Positions 27,516 through 37,479 are shown, counted from the first letter of the stretch. The stretch: DNA of 64,000 bases from Vibrio sp. HA2012 (GCF_002812955.1 NZ_PFXK01000008.1:62001-126000); one strand, 5' to 3'. Notes: generated by a model from the sequence alone, not told the origin. A program made the numbers and translations.

Positions 27516-30296
27516 GTGCACCTGAGCCCGAATGACACGAACAATTACCGCTATGTCAAATTAAACAATGGGTTACGTGCACTCCTTGTTCAGGATCCAT
27601 CTGCACAAAAATCCGCTGCCGCACTGGCTGTCAATGTCGGACATTTTGACGATCCGGAAAACCGGGAGGGTCTGGCACACTATCTTGAGCATATGCTTTT
27701 TCTCGGCACGGAAAAATACCCCAAAATTGGTGAATTTCAAAGTTTCGTGAGTCAACATGGCGGACATAACAACGCCTGGACAGGAACTGAGCACACTTGT
27801 TTCTTCTTCGATATCTCGCCAAGCAACTTTAAAGAAGCGCTGGATCACTTCAGCCAGTTCTTTATTGCCCCCCTGTTCAATGAAGAAGCTCTGGACAAAG
27901 AACGTCAGGCCGTTGATTCAGAATACCGCCTGAAACTTAAAGACGATATGCGCCGAATTTATCAGGTACACAAAGAGGTCATCAATCAGGCACACCCCTT
28001 TGCTAAATTCTCGGTCGGTAACCGGGATACGCTGGAAGACAGGAACGGTCAATCCATTCGGGAAGAAGTACTGGAATTCTACCGACAGAACTATTCTGCC
28101 GATCTAATGACTCTGGCCATTATCGACCCGCAGGATCTGGATACACTGGAAACGTTGGTCAACGACAAATTCGGCACGATCGCCAATCAGGAGCTAGCAG
28201 GAAAATCGCTGTCCGTTCCTTTTAGTTCAGAAAAAGAATCCGGCTTGCTGGTACAGATTCGCCCGGAAAAAGACACCCGTAAGCTGACTGTTTCCTTTGA
28301 TCTGCCAAACATGGATGAATACTACAGCATCAAGCCCTTGTCCTACTTCGCCCACCTGCTGGGATATGAAGGGGAAGGCAGCCTGATGCTGTATCTGAAA
28401 CAGCGCGGCTGGATTACCTCACTGGCCGCTGGTGGCGGAGTTAACGGCAGTAACTTCCGGGAATTTACCGTTAGTGTCAACTTAACCAATGACGGACTGA
28501 CTGTTACCGACAAGATAATCCGCACGATTTTCCAGTACATTGACCTTATCCGTCATCAGGGCATGAACGAGTGGCGCTATAAAGAGAAAAAAGCGGTACT
28601 GGAATCGGCTTTCCGCTTTCAGGAAAAAGGCCGGGCACTGGATCTGGTCAGTCATCTGGTTATCAACCTGCAGCATTATGCTCAGGAAGATATTATTTAC
28701 GGTGACTATAAAATGGCCGGCTATGATGAGGATTTGCTGCGTTCTATTATCGGCCATTTTACCCCGGAAAACAGCCGCGTCACTCTGATCGCCAAAGGGT
28801 TATGCTATAACCGAAAAGCAAAATGGTACGAAACCCCCTACTCCGTAACGCCGTTTACCCCACAGCAATTACTGTTGTGGCGGGATCTTGACCCGGAACC
28901 GGAACTGGCTCTGCCGGGAGAAAACCCGTTTATCTGCTATGATCTGGACCCTCAGCCTCTGGAAGGGGAAGCAGAGAAACCCGAGCTGATTGAAGATCTG
29001 CCGGGGTTCCGCCTCTGGCACCTGCAGGAAAAAGAATTTCATATTCCGAAAGGCGTGGTTTATGTTGCTATCGACAGCCCCCATGCAGTCTCAACACCCA
29101 GAAATATCGTCAAAATGCGTCTCTGTGTAGAGATGTTTTTAGACTCACTGACCAAGCGTACCTACCCGGCGGAAATTGCCGGTATGGGTTATAATATCTA
29201 TGCCCATCAGGGAGGGATAACGCTAAGTATTTCCGGCTTCAGCCAGAAGCAGCCAGAGCTGCTGAAAATGATTCTGCAACGCTTTGCTGCACGTGAATTC
29301 GGTGAGCAGCGGTTTGATATCATCAAACAGCAGATGCTGAGAAACTGGCGCAATTCCGCTAAAGACCGTCCGATATCTCAGCTGTTTAACACTATGACCG
29401 GGATATTACAGCCAAATAACCCGCCCTATCCGACCCTGATTGAAGCACTGGAAACTATAGAGATGGATGAACTGTCCATCTTTGTGGAATCGCTACTAGC
29501 AGAACTGCATGTAGAGATGTTCGTATACGGTGACTGGACTCGGCAGCAGGCCGTTCTGGTTGGAAACACACTGAAAGATGCGTTGCGGGTTCAGGATCAG
29601 CAGTACGAGGAGTCACTGCGTCCGCTGATCATGCTGGGCGAAAATGCGACAACGTTCCAGCATGAAGTGTTCTGCAATCAGGACGATTCAGCGATTGTTC
29701 TCTATTATCAGTCACCCAATATTTCACCCCGCAGTACCGCACTATATACACTGGCAAACCATCTGATGTCGGCAACCTTCTTCCATGAAATCCGTACCAA
29801 GCAACAGTTGGGATATATGGTTGGTACTGGCAATATGCCGCTGAACCGCCATCCGGGACTGGTACTTTATGTGCAATCACCTAAAGCCGGTCCGGCGGAT
29901 CTGCTGACAGCCATTGATGAGTTCCTGAATGCCTTTTATATGGTGCTGCTTGAACTTAACGAGTACCAGTGGCACAGCAGTAAACGCGGCCTGTGGCACC
30001 AGCTCTCAGCCCCGGACACCAATCTGCGCAGCCGTGCACAACGTTTATGGGTTTCTATCGGTAACAAGGATTATTCCTTCAGCCAACGGGAAGAGGTGCT
30101 TCAGGAACTAAAAACTCTTTCCAGAGCCGATATGATCCGCTTTGTGGTCAGCATCCTGAAACCCAGAACCGCAGACCGCCTGATCCTGCACTCTAAAGGC
30201 AACGCCCACCGGGATGATGAACCTCTGCGGGTAGGCAGTGAGATAGGCTCCGTAGAAGAGTTCCAGCTCTGGCCAAAAGATGTAGATCTGGGATAA
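27516..30296 (+). CDS. Insulinase-family (M16) zinc protease
   Basis: A 926-residue peptidase of the pitrilysin/insulysin type. The inverted zinc motif HYLEH is in REGLAHYLEHMLFLGTEKYP, with the distal Glu in LDKERQAVDSEYRLKLKDDM; the second, inactive-half domains include FFHEIRTKQQLGYMVGTG, the usual exosite region. E. coli protease III (PtrA) has a signal peptide; this one has none, so it appears cytosolic and likely degrades small polypeptides. The start is GTG at 27516 with GGAG eight bases upstream. No clear terminator follows. Confidence 0.93.
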   Translation: MHLSPNDTNNYRYVKLNNGLRALLVQDPSAQKSAAALAVNVGHFDDPENREGLAHYLEHMLFLGTEKYPKIGEFQSFVSQHGGHNNAWTGTEHTCFFFDISPSNFKEALDHFSQFFIAPLFNEEALDKERQAVDSEYRLKLKDDMRRIYQVHKEVINQAHPFAKFSVGNRDTLEDRNGQSIREEVLEFYRQNYSADLMTLAIIDPQDLDTLETLVNDKFGTIANQELAGKSLSVPFSSEKESGLLVQIRPEKDTRKLTVSFDLPNMDEYYSIKPLSYFAHLLGYEGEGSLMLYLKQRGWITSLAAGGGVNGSNFREFTVSVNLTNDGLTVTDKIIRTIFQYIDLIRHQGMNEWRYKEKKAVLESAFRFQEKGRALDLVSHLVINLQHYAQEDIIYGDYKMAGYDEDLLRSIIGHFTPENSRVTLIAKGLCYNRKAKWYETPYSVTPFTPQQLLLWRDLDPEPELALPGENPFICYDLDPQPLEGEAEKPELIEDLPGFRLWHLQEKEFHIPKGVVYVAIDSPHAVSTPRNIVKMRLCVEMFLDSLTKRTYPAEIAGMGYNIYAHQGGITLSISGFSQKQPELLKMILQRFAAREFGEQRFDIIKQQMLRNWRNSAKDRPISQLFNTMTGILQPNNPPYPTLIEALETIEMDELSIFVESLLAELHVEMFVYGDWTRQQAVLVGNTLKDALRVQDQQYEESLRPLIMLGENATTFQHEVFCNQDDSAIVLYYQSPNISPRSTALYTLANHLMSATFFHEIRTKQQLGYMVGTGNMPLNRHPGLVLYVQSPKAGPADLLTAIDEFLNAFYMVLLELNEYQWHSSKRGLWHQLSAPDTNLRSRAQRLWVSIGNKDYSFSQREEVLQELKTLSRADMIRFVVSILKPRTADRLILHSKGNAHRDDEPLRVGSEIGSVEEFQLWPKDVDLG

Positions 30297-30737
30297 CAAC
30301 TGGCATTCTGAGTTCGTTTGGATTGATGATCTTTCCGGCAAATTTATGCATCAATATCGATAGATTTAGCAAGACTCTGGCCTACTTTTATCTAGTTTGG
30401 CCAGTTTATTGTGATCCAACTATCAAATCTGAACTAAACTCAGCCGATCTGACAATCTATACTATGAAATTATATCCACTGTCGGTGAATTATTTTAAAT
30501 AAAAGAAGTTATTTATCACTTATTCTTGATATATTTATGGATAATTAATCGTAAAATGACTATTTATTCTATCTTTTATCCCCTTCCAGTAAAATTAGAC
30601 TTGAATATTCATCACATTTAAGACCTATAAATTAACTTACCATTGCGCCACTTTAATCATAATGAATTATTTATTTTAAATACCATTTATTAAATATAAA
30701 TGTGTATTTTTAATAGTATAAAAAAGGATCATGAAAC
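30297..30737. other. AT-rich intergenic region, 441 bases
   Basis: No ORF with a ribosome site is seen. A weak 7-bp pairing ATTGATG/CATCAAT near 30323-30353 follows the protease gene with a 20-base loop; it is not a convincing terminator. The rest is more than two-thirds A+T and should contain the promoter of the RidA fusion gene. Confidence 0.45.
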
Positions 30738-32003
30738 ATGAATGGTATTATTAAAAACTCAAGAAATACAGGCTATGCTCCTGAAAGCTCTGTATCGACA
30801 CAAACAGTGGCATTTTCTCACTACAACAACATTTCTGCACAGCTTCCTGTCGACCCTAAAACCGGTGCTATCGTTAAAGGTGGTGTTAAAAAGCAGACCG
30901 CTCAATGCTTAGAAAACATTAAAGCAATTATCGAAAGCATTAATCACACTATGACTGACGTGGTACGTATCAATGTATACATGAAAAACATCATGGATAT
31001 CGATTCTATCGATGAAGTCTATTCTTCGTTCTTCCCTGGTTATTTCCCCACCCGTACAGCTCTTGCCGTGGCAGCACTTCCTATGGAAGGTGCTCTGGTA
31101 CAGATAGATGCCGTGATCACTAACGGTGAAGGCTCTGGTACTCAGACACCTTGCGATTTAGTGAAATTAGTTCGCAATACTGAGGGGGCACCGGTAAGCT
31201 CCGTATCGGCACATTCGGTGGCTTTCTCTCACTACAACCACATTTCAGCTCAGCTTCCTGTTGATCCTAAAACTGGTAACATCGTCGTTGGCGGAGCAAA
31301 AGAGCAGACCATTCAGTGTCTAAAGAACATTAAAACGATCATGGAAGGCGTGGATGTTCCTTTCGATGATATTGTTAAAATCAATATCCATGTTCAAAGC
31401 CTTGATGACATAGAAGCAGTAAACGAAGCGTACACGACATTCTTTCCGGACTCTTCTATCGCAAGAACCGTAGGTTACATGCCCGCACGTTCAGTGGTTG
31501 CGGCTTCCGGTCTGCCAATGAACGCACGGGTACAAATCGATGCTACCGTTTCTCATGGTGACGGTACGCCACCACAAGCGGTTGAAGACAGACACGGTCT
31601 CGTGATTAAAGCAAACAACACAGATGCTGCACCTAAGAGCCCGTTATCTACCCAGACAGTTGCATTCTCTCACTACAACAACGTTTCAGCTCAGCTTCCT
31701 ATTGATGCAGCAACAGGGACCGTTGTCGCTGGTGGTGCCAAAGTGCAGGCTGCACAATGTCTGAATAACATTCAGGCTATCGTTGAGAGTATCGGTCACG
31801 AAATGGATGATATCGTTAAGATCAACATACAACTTAAAGATATTACAGACCTTGATGCAGTAAACGAAATCTATCCGACTTTCTTTAAAGGTGATATGCC
31901 AGCAAGAACCGTGATCGGTGTTACGGAAATCCCAATGGGGGCATTAGTACAGATCGACGCTATTCTTTCTAACGGTGAAGGTACTCCACCAGAAGTCCGA
32001 TAA
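30738..32003 (+). CDS. Triple-domain RidA (YjgF/YER057c/UK114) family protein
   Basis: A 421-residue protein built of three tandem RidA domains (about residues 10-130, 145-272, 293-413). Each repeats AFSHYNxxSAQLPxD, a Gly-Gly turn, QCLxNIxxI, DDIVKINI-like strands and an end block with the conserved catalytic Arg: PTRTALAV (R106), PARSVVAA (R251), PARTVIGV (R390). Classical RidA is a ~130-residue homotrimer that hydrolyses 2-aminoacrylate and related enamines; here one chain holds three copies. Repeat 2 has an extra segment (SSIARTVGYM) before its Arg. The Glu after the last strand in RidA is Asp here (VQIDA) in all three. No signal peptide. AAGGA lies nine bases before the ATG. The exact reaction is not known. 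Confidence 0.88.
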   Translation: MNGIIKNSRNTGYAPESSVSTQTVAFSHYNNISAQLPVDPKTGAIVKGGVKKQTAQCLENIKAIIESINHTMTDVVRINVYMKNIMDIDSIDEVYSSFFPGYFPTRTALAVAALPMEGALVQIDAVITNGEGSGTQTPCDLVKLVRNTEGAPVSSVSAHSVAFSHYNHISAQLPVDPKTGNIVVGGAKEQTIQCLKNIKTIMEGVDVPFDDIVKINIHVQSLDDIEAVNEAYTTFFPDSSIARTVGYMPARSVVAASGLPMNARVQIDATVSHGDGTPPQAVEDRHGLVIKANNTDAAPKSPLSTQTVAFSHYNNVSAQLPIDAATGTVVAGGAKVQAAQCLNNIQAIVESIGHEMDDIVKINIQLKDITDLDAVNEIYPTFFKGDMPARTVIGVTEIPMGALVQIDAILSNGEGTPPEVR

Positions 32004-32011
32004 ATATTAAA

Positions 32012-32058
32012 TAATGACGAACAGAATATTTATTTATTATTCGTCATTACTTATTTTT
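32012..32058 (+). terminator. Hairpin after the RidA fusion gene
   Basis: A perfect 10-bp stem TAATGACGAA (32012-32021) with TTCGTCATTA (32040-32049), 18-base AT-rich loop, followed by CTTATTTTT. Confidence 0.65.
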
Positions 32059-32242
32059 AATTAAGATTGGTTTTATTCATATTTTCTAATGAAATTAGGA
32101 TAAACCCAGTCTTTTTATTATTCATTGTGAATTTTTAAGTGGCACAGTAAAAAGTCATTATTCGCTTTGATAAAAAACAACCCAGCCCTGAATAATTCAG
32201 TTCAAAAATATCTTCAGACACAGATTAATATTCTCTATAATA

Positions 32243-34351
32243 TTAATAAAACCTGCGGTCTTCTTCCATACGGGAAAGTAAACCAGCACAGGGAGCGAAG
32301 CGGTTACCATACCGGTTCGCGTAGTCGTTCATCTTAGTCACCAGCTTTGCTATTCCGTATTGTTCCATGTAGCGGAAAGGGCCTCCGGTAAACGGCGGGA
32401 AGCCAATGCCGAAGATAACCCCTATATCTCCGTCTCTGGCACTGCGGATAATACCTTCATCCAGACAACGAACGGCTTCGTTCAGCATTGGGAACAGACA
32501 ACGAAAGACGATTTCCCGTTCATTCAGTCCCGGCTGGGGAGATAGCTTCAGCAGACGATATACGCTCTTGTCCGGTACTTTTTTCTTTCCTTTGTAAAGA
32601 TAGAAGCCACGACCGCTTTTTCTGCCTTTTCGCCCATCCTTCAGCATGGTCTCCAGAATATCCGGCCCCTGAAAACGCAAGCCGTATTCACTTACCAGCA
32701 CAGGCATCATCTTCGCACCAATATCCATTCCGACCTCATCCAGCAGTGAAACTGGCCCGACAGGAAAGCCTCCATTAACCAGAGCCTTATCTATCACTTC
32801 CATCGGCACCCCTTCCAGCAGGATCCGTATCGCCTCATAAATATACGGCACCAGAATGCGGTTCACATAAAAACCGGCACGATCTTTTACTACAACCGGC
32901 GTTTTGCCCTGCTTACGGACAAAATCAACCACGGTGGCAATTGTCTGTGCCGAAGTACCATCATGGGGAATCACTTCGGCCAGAGACATTTTTTCCACCG
33001 GGCTAAAATAATGCACTCCGATAATGTTCTCTGGTCTGGCGGCTTTTTCCGCAATCTTCCGGATCGGCAACGACGATGTGTTACTGGCAAATATCGTCTC
33101 TCTGCCCGTGTGCTGTTCCGTTTCAGTAACCATCTGCTGCTTGAGCGACAAATCTTCAAAAACGGCTTCCAGCACGATATCGACCCGGTTAAAGCCGGTA
33201 AAGTCACAACCTCCGGACAATTGCAGCATTATTCTCTGCTGCTGTTGGGGCGTCATTCTTCCCCGCTGGCACGCTTGCGTCAGTAAACGGTGACTGTAGC
33301 GCATCGCATTCAGAACGCCATCATTAGTGATGTCTTTTATCCGTACAGAAACACCCGCTCTGACTGCACTAACATAAGCAATTCCTCCCCCCATCAGACC
33401 ACCACCCAGTACACCGATAGCGGTAACAGGTTTAGGCGAAGCTTTTGAGCCGGTCTCTTTTTTCATCGCTGTTGTGGCAAAAAAGAGCGCACGCAGAGCC
33501 TTGGATTCCGGTGTTATCACCAGCTCAGAAAAATTCAGGATCTCATTATCCAGCCCTTTGCTGAGTCCATGCCTTAGTCCGAAATCGACTACACTGATGA
33601 TCTTACCTATCGCCGGATAATTTCCCCTGGCTTTTTGCTGGGCTTTTTTCTCCGCCTGATCCAGAACCAGCCTGCGACCGACCCAGTTACGTGACAACAG
33701 ATATTCTTTTACCGGTAACCGGCGTTTGGGTTTACGTTGCAGTGCGTATTGACGAGCAGTTTCCGGCAGAATACTTAGCGGAACCACAGCATCCGCCAGC
33801 CCCGTCTTACGGGCTTTAAGCGCCCGAACCGGGTTACCTGTCAGCAGCATATCCAGTGCTGGAATAAGACCAATCAGCCTCGGCAGACGTTGTGTCCCCC
33901 CCGCCCCGGGCAGAAGACCAAGTTGCACTTCCGGTAACCCCAGGCGGGTACTGTCTGCATTCGAACAAATGCGGTAATCACAGGCCAGAGAGAGTTCCAG
34001 CCCGCCCCCCAGACAGACACCATGAATGGCAGCGACGGTTGTAAACGGTAACCGGCTCAGACGGTTAAATACGCGGTGACCGGATTCCACCAGTTCTTTC
34101 GCTTCAGCTTCCGTCCGGCAAGCATCGATCATATGTACATCGGCTCCGGCAATAAAACTGTCTGCCTTACCGGAATAAATAATCAGTCCTTTCAGCTCTG
34201 CGACACACCGTTCCAGCTCCGTCAGGAGTTCACCCAACTGCTCTATGCTTTCCTGCCGGAGTATATTCATGCTCTCTGCTGGCACATCAACAACAAGCCA
34301 GGCGATATGTTCATCATCGATATTCAGAGTCAGCGGCTTATGCTTATTCAT
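32243..34351 (-). CDS. fadJ: Fatty acid oxidation complex alpha subunit FadJ
   Basis: A 702-residue multifunctional enzyme of beta-oxidation. Residues about 1-190 are an enoyl-CoA hydratase/isomerase ([14 protein letters not shown], then [21 protein letters not shown] and [20 protein letters not shown]); about 305 onward is the NAD-dependent 3-hydroxyacyl-CoA dehydrogenase ([47 protein letters not shown]). The overall length and its pairing with FadI mark it as FadJ rather than FadB. It overlaps fadI by 4 bases, so the two are one operon and form a complex. Confidence 0.95.
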   Translation of the reverse strand: MNKHKPLTLNIDDEHIAWLVVDVPAESMNILRQESIEQLGELLTELERCVAELKGLIIYSGKADSFIAGADVHMIDACRTEAEAKELVESGHRVFNRLSRLPFTTVAAIHGVCLGGGLELSLACDYRICSNADSTRLGLPEVQLGLLPGAGGTQRLPRLIGLIPALDMLLTGNPVRALKARKTGLADAVVPLSILPETARQYALQRKPKRRLPVKEYLLSRNWVGRRLVLDQAEKKAQQKARGNYPAIGKIISVVDFGLRHGLSKGLDNEILNFSELVITPESKALRALFFATTAMKKETGSKASPKPVTAIGVLGGGLMGGGIAYVSAVRAGVSVRIKDITNDGVLNAMRYSHRLLTQACQRGRMTPQQQQRIMLQLSGGCDFTGFNRVDIVLEAVFEDLSLKQQMVTETEQHTGRETIFASNTSSLPIRKIAEKAARPENIIGVHYFSPVEKMSLAEVIPHDGTSAQTIATVVDFVRKQGKTPVVVKDRAGFYVNRILVPYIYEAIRILLEGVPMEVIDKALVNGGFPVGPVSLLDEVGMDIGAKMMPVLVSEYGLRFQGPDILETMLKDGRKGRKSGRGFYLYKGKKKVPDKSVYRLLKLSPQPGLNEREIVFRCLFPMLNEAVRCLDEGIIRSARDGDIGVIFGIGFPPFTGGPFRYMEQYGIAKLVTKMNDYANRYGNRFAPCAGLLSRMEEDRRFY

Positions 34352-35661
34352 ACCTCTCCCTCCAGCACTATGGCAGCCCCGATACCACCTGCAGCACAGG
34401 CTGTAGCCAGCGCCAGTCCACCGCCTCTGCGCTGCAGCTCTCTCAACGTCTGAACGATCATGCGGGCTCCGGTAGCCGCAAACGGATGCCCGTAGGCCAG
34501 AGAGCCACCCTGCACGTTAAATTTATCCATATCGATATCCCCCACTGGCCGGGAACGGCCTAATTGCTCCCGGGCAAACGTCTGACTGCCTAACTGCAGA
34601 ATATTCACCAGCACCTGAGAAGCAAACGCCTCATGCATGTCAATTAAATCCAGGTCGGCAAGAGTGATACCCGCTCGATCCAGAGCCAGAGGTGTTGCGT
34701 ACGCAGGGCCAAGCAGCATATCTTCCTGTACCTGATTGGCCGTAAATGCATAAGAACGGATATAGCCAAGCACACTCAGTCCGAGTTCTTTTGCCCGCCC
34801 CTCCCGCATCAGCAACATAGCCGCAGCCCCGTCAGTCAGAGGGGTACTGTTTCCGGCGGTTACCGTACCGGAATCACGGTCAAAAACCGGAGATAGTCTG
34901 GCATAATTGGCTAATTCTGAATCATGGCGAATATTGTTATCCTGCTCAATCCACTGCGTATAGGGTTCGGGAAAAGCCGTCATCACTTCATTCCGTATAT
35001 TCCCTTCCCGCCATGCCTGCGCAGCCAGAGTATGTGAACGATGGGCAAAAGCATCCTGATCTGTACGGGATATCGCATACGATTTAGCCATCTGCTCTCC
35101 GGTCTGTCCCATAGACAGGCCGGTGGAATATTCTGCAATCGGAGGCGGAACCGGAAGAAGATCTGGAAAGGAAAGAGTTCGGAGAATGTTCAGGCGCTGC
35201 CAGAGCGTTCTGGCCCGGTGCAGATCCAACAAGGCAGAGGCCAGTTTTCGGGAGACGCCAACAGGAAGAACTGACGTAGAATCCACACCTCCGGCAATCC
35301 CGATATCGACAGTTCCGGACATAATACTTTCAGTAAGACTTACCGCAGCCTGAAAACTGGTGGCACAAGCACGTGTCACACTGTAAGCATCGGTAGTGAC
35401 CGCCATCCCTGTGCCAAGTACAATCTCTCGGGCAATGTTAGGTGCTGCCGGCATCTGGATCACCTGTCCGAAGACCACTTGTTCGATCAGCCCAGCAGGA
35501 ATATCACTCCGGGTCAGAAGTTCGTTAACCAGTGTCTTAGCCAAATCAACTGCCGGAACCTGCTTAAATGCGGTTCCCTGCCGGGCAAAAGGGGTTCTTA
35601 ATCCGTTAACGACGGCTATCCTTTCTCCGCTCCGGGTTTTCACTTCCTGCTTCTGCATCAT
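34348..35661 (-). CDS. fadI: 3-ketoacyl-CoA thiolase FadI
   Basis: A 437-residue thiolase that cleaves 3-ketoacyl-CoA to acetyl-CoA and a shortened acyl-CoA. The nucleophile Cys99 is in [14 protein letters not shown]; the other active-site blocks are [31 protein letters not shown] and a second Cys in [14 protein letters not shown]. Longer than FadA, as expected of FadI. The ribosome site is GGAAG. The start is only 43 bases from an upstream minus-strand terminator, so its transcription may be attenuated or driven by a promoter over that hairpin. A FadR-like motif lies at 35728-35745. Confidence 0.96.
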   Translation of the reverse strand: MMQKQEVKTRSGERIAVVNGLRTPFARQGTAFKQVPAVDLAKTLVNELLTRSDIPAGLIEQVVFGQVIQMPAAPNIAREIVLGTGMAVTTDAYSVTRACATSFQAAVSLTESIMSGTVDIGIAGGVDSTSVLPVGVSRKLASALLDLHRARTLWQRLNILRTLSFPDLLPVPPPIAEYSTGLSMGQTGEQMAKSYAISRTDQDAFAHRSHTLAAQAWREGNIRNEVMTAFPEPYTQWIEQDNNIRHDSELANYARLSPVFDRDSGTVTAGNSTPLTDGAAAMLLMREGRAKELGLSVLGYIRSYAFTANQVQEDMLLGPAYATPLALDRAGITLADLDLIDMHEAFASQVLVNILQLGSQTFAREQLGRSRPVGDIDMDKFNVQGGSLAYGHPFAATGARMIVQTLRELQRRGGGLALATACAAGGIGAAIVLEGEV

Positions 35662-35703
35662 GTTAACTTCCGGTTTTTAATCGCTATACAGAAAACTATA
35701 GGC

Positions 35704-35733
35704 AAAAAAAAACCACACAAGTAATTGTGTGGT
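35704..35733 (-). terminator. Rho-independent terminator upstream of fadI
   Basis: A perfect 9-bp stem ACCACACAA (35712-35720) with TTGTGTGGT (35725-35733) and a 4-base loop. On the minus strand it is followed by an unbroken run of T (35712 to 35704). No minus-strand protein gene precedes it. Confidence 0.85.
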
Positions 35734-35745
35734 CGGAATTTCTAT
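35728..35745. promoter_or_regulatory. FadR-like motif near fadI
   Basis: TGTGGTCGGAATTTCTAT contains the TGGTC-G half of FadR operators (TGGTCnGACCA). Almost the same sequence occurs before fadL. It overlaps the terminator stem before fadI. Confidence 0.35.
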
Positions 35746-35902
35746 AAACCAATTAACTTACGCCAATTGAAAATAATCAGTTTCCTGATTAGGAGAAAGT
35801 AAAGTCAGCCTTCAAAAGGAAGTGTCATCTTGCTCAACAAAATTAACCCCAAAAGGTTAACTAGATGACAATGAGTACTATAACGATATGACAGCATATT
35901 AT

Positions 35903-35918
35903 TTTGAAGTAGATCAAT
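35903..35918 (-). promoter_or_regulatory. CRP-like binding site of the structured RNA promoter
   Basis: ATTGA-N6-TCAAA on the minus strand agrees with the CRP pattern TGTGA-N6-TCACA at 7 of 10 positions, including the core GA and TC. Its centre (35910.5) is 28.5 bases before the TATAGT box, close to the -41.5 position of class II CRP promoters, and no good -35 box is present, as is usual for those promoters. Confidence 0.4.
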
Positions 35919-36086
35919 TTATCGTAACTTTAATTCTTTACGCCGCGAATAAAATCGCATAGACAAGAACACGGCGTTCGGCAAACCAGCCAAACACGAT
36001 TAGAGCTATAACTCTAATTCAGGAAAATTAACTGCCATTTCCCGTATGATTACCACAAATTTGCAGATTTTCCCTTCAAACACCCC

Positions 36087-36103
36087 TGTGGTCGGATTTC
36101 TAT
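36087..36103. promoter_or_regulatory. FadR-like motif upstream of fadL
   Basis: TGTGGTCGGATTTCTAT differs from the copy near fadI only by one missing A. It lies about 100 bases before the fadL start. The FadR half-site TGGTCGGA is present, but the second half is poor. Confidence 0.35.
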
Positions 36104-36205
36104 CCCAAGTGATAACCACTACCATCAGCGCCCAACTGAGTAATAACTCAGATACAGAATTCATCTCCAGTAAAGAGAGCACCATCTCTCAAAAAGGTAC
36201 AATCC

Positions 36206-37456
36206 ATGAAAAAACCGTCTCTGTTTAAGAAATCGGTAATCGCAACTGTCGTGGCTCTGGCTTCTCAGCAAGCTATGGCTGCCGGCTTTCAGCTAAACTC
36301 TCAGTCCGCAACTGGCCTTGGCCGTGCATTTGCCGGTGATGCCGTTATCGCAGATAACGCTTCCGTTATGGCTAAAAATGCCGCTGCTATGGCATTGTTT
36401 GATGAGACGGCACTTTCACTGGGTGTAGTTTCTATTAAGACCCTGATTAAAGTAAAAGATGCGGAATATACTAACGCTACGGGCACAACAACATCTTCAG
36501 CCGATTATGATAGTGCAGGCAGTACTTCATATGCGCCAAACCTGCACCTGATTGTGCCACTTAACGAAAAATTCGCTGTTGGTATTAATGCCTATACAAA
36601 CTTTGGCACCAAAACCGAATTTAATGACAGCTACGTAGCGGGTGAATTCGGTGGTACTACCGATATAAAAAGTATCAACTTTGGCCTAGCCGGTTCGTAC
36701 CGGATCGATGAGCAGTGGAGTCTTGGTGCCGGACTGGATATTATCTACGGTCAGGGGAAAATGCAGAGAGCCACTGCCAGCGGTGCAAAGCTACTGGATA
36801 TCGATGCTGATGGCTGGGGTGTCGGTTTCAACCTGGGCACAGTTTATGAAATGGATGATAATAACCGTTTTGGTTTGGCATACCATTATAGTCCTGAACT
36901 CAAAGTTAAAGGCGATGTGTACCGAAGCGGAGTGACCTATGACGACGATACTCTGACTCTTCCGCTACCGGATATCTGGGAATTGTCTGGTTATCACCGT
37001 CTCGAGGACAGTAAATTTGCCGTACATTACAGTGTACAGTGGATCGGCTGGAATACCTTTGACACACTAAAAGCTAAAGATGCCGGAACAATTAAAACCT
37101 ATGAGTGGCAAAATGGAATGCACTACTCTATTGGTACAACCTATTACCTGAATAATGACTGGACACTGCGTGCCGGTTATATGTATGACACCAGTGCTCA
37201 GGATGAGATCACTTCAATTTCAGTACCAGATTCAGACCGTAACTGGTTCTCAGCAGGTTTTACCTATAATCTGACTGCAAAATCTAATATCGACTTCGGC
37301 TTTACCTATCTGCTGGGTGAAGATGTTGATGTTACAGAATCTCAAGATTTTTCAGCTGCTTATGGTGCAGCAGCAGGCACATATGTCAGCCATCTTAACG
37401 CCACCACTCACGCCGATGCTATTCTGATCGGTCTGCAGTACAGCCAAACATTCTAA
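36206..37456 (+). CDS. fadL: Outer-membrane long-chain fatty acid transporter FadL
   Basis: A 416-residue OMPP1/FadL-family beta-barrel that lets long-chain fatty acids cross the outer membrane. Signal peptide MKKPSLFKKSVIATVVALAS then QQAMA with cleavage before AGFQLNSQSATGLG, the typical plug-domain start (GRAFAGDAVIADNASVMAKNP-like region, here NAAAMALF). Many alternating beta strands follow, and the C-terminus is LIGLQYSQTF with the terminal Phe needed for barrel assembly. Ribosome site AAAGG. Divergent from fadIJ; terminator at 37480. Confidence 0.94.
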   Translation: MKKPSLFKKSVIATVVALASQQAMAAGFQLNSQSATGLGRAFAGDAVIADNASVMAKNAAAMALFDETALSLGVVSIKTLIKVKDAEYTNATGTTTSSADYDSAGSTSYAPNLHLIVPLNEKFAVGINAYTNFGTKTEFNDSYVAGEFGGTTDIKSINFGLAGSYRIDEQWSLGAGLDIIYGQGKMQRATASGAKLLDIDADGWGVGFNLGTVYEMDDNNRFGLAYHYSPELKVKGDVYRSGVTYDDDTLTLPLPDIWELSGYHRLEDSKFAVHYSVQWIGWNTFDTLKAKDAGTIKTYEWQNGMHYSIGTTYYLNNDWTLRAGYMYDTSAQDEITSISVPDSDRNWFSAGFTYNLTAKSNIDFGFTYLLGEDVDVTESQDFSAAYGAAAGTYVSHLNATTHADAILIGLQYSQTF

Positions 37457-37479
37457 ACCGGTTTATTATCTGCTTATTC

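Larger units (their letters stand above)
35703..35870 (-). ncRNA. Candidate structured small RNA or fadIJ leader RNA
   Basis: Read on the minus strand, a -10 TATAGT (35882-35877) precedes an RNA of about 168 bases that begins directly with a stem. Visible folds: an 8-bp outer stem AGATGACA/TGTCATCT (35870-35863 with 35830-35823) enclosing a hairpin GGTTAA/TTAACC; a small CCTT/AAGG hairpin (35819-35809); AATCAG-GAAA-CTGATT with a GNRA loop (35790-35775); and a 9-bp terminator hairpin (35733-35712) followed by nine T. It either ends as a free small RNA or is an attenuated leader of fadIJ, whose start is 43 bases further on. No ORF inside was judged real. I do not recognise a known RNA family. 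Confidence 0.5.
35662..36205. other. fadI-fadL divergent control region, 544 bases
   Basis: Unusually rich in signals: a minus-strand terminator 43 bases before fadI, a folded RNA candidate upstream of it, a CRP-like site, a sequence motif shared between the two sides (35728-35745 and 36087-36103), and a small hairpin CTGAGT-AATA-ACTCAG (36136-36151) before fadL. A 60-codon plus-strand frame from 36046 overlaps the fadL start and is not thought to be a gene. Confidence 0.6.

Noticed and set aside
30738..32003. Assembly artefact producing three RidA copies
   Set aside because: The three copies differ at many nucleotide and amino-acid positions and have different linkers, so they are not duplicated reads.
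36046..36228. 60-codon frame overlapping the fadL start
   Set aside because: No ribosome site, Thr/Ser/Asn-rich, and it covers the fadL control region and signal peptide in another frame.
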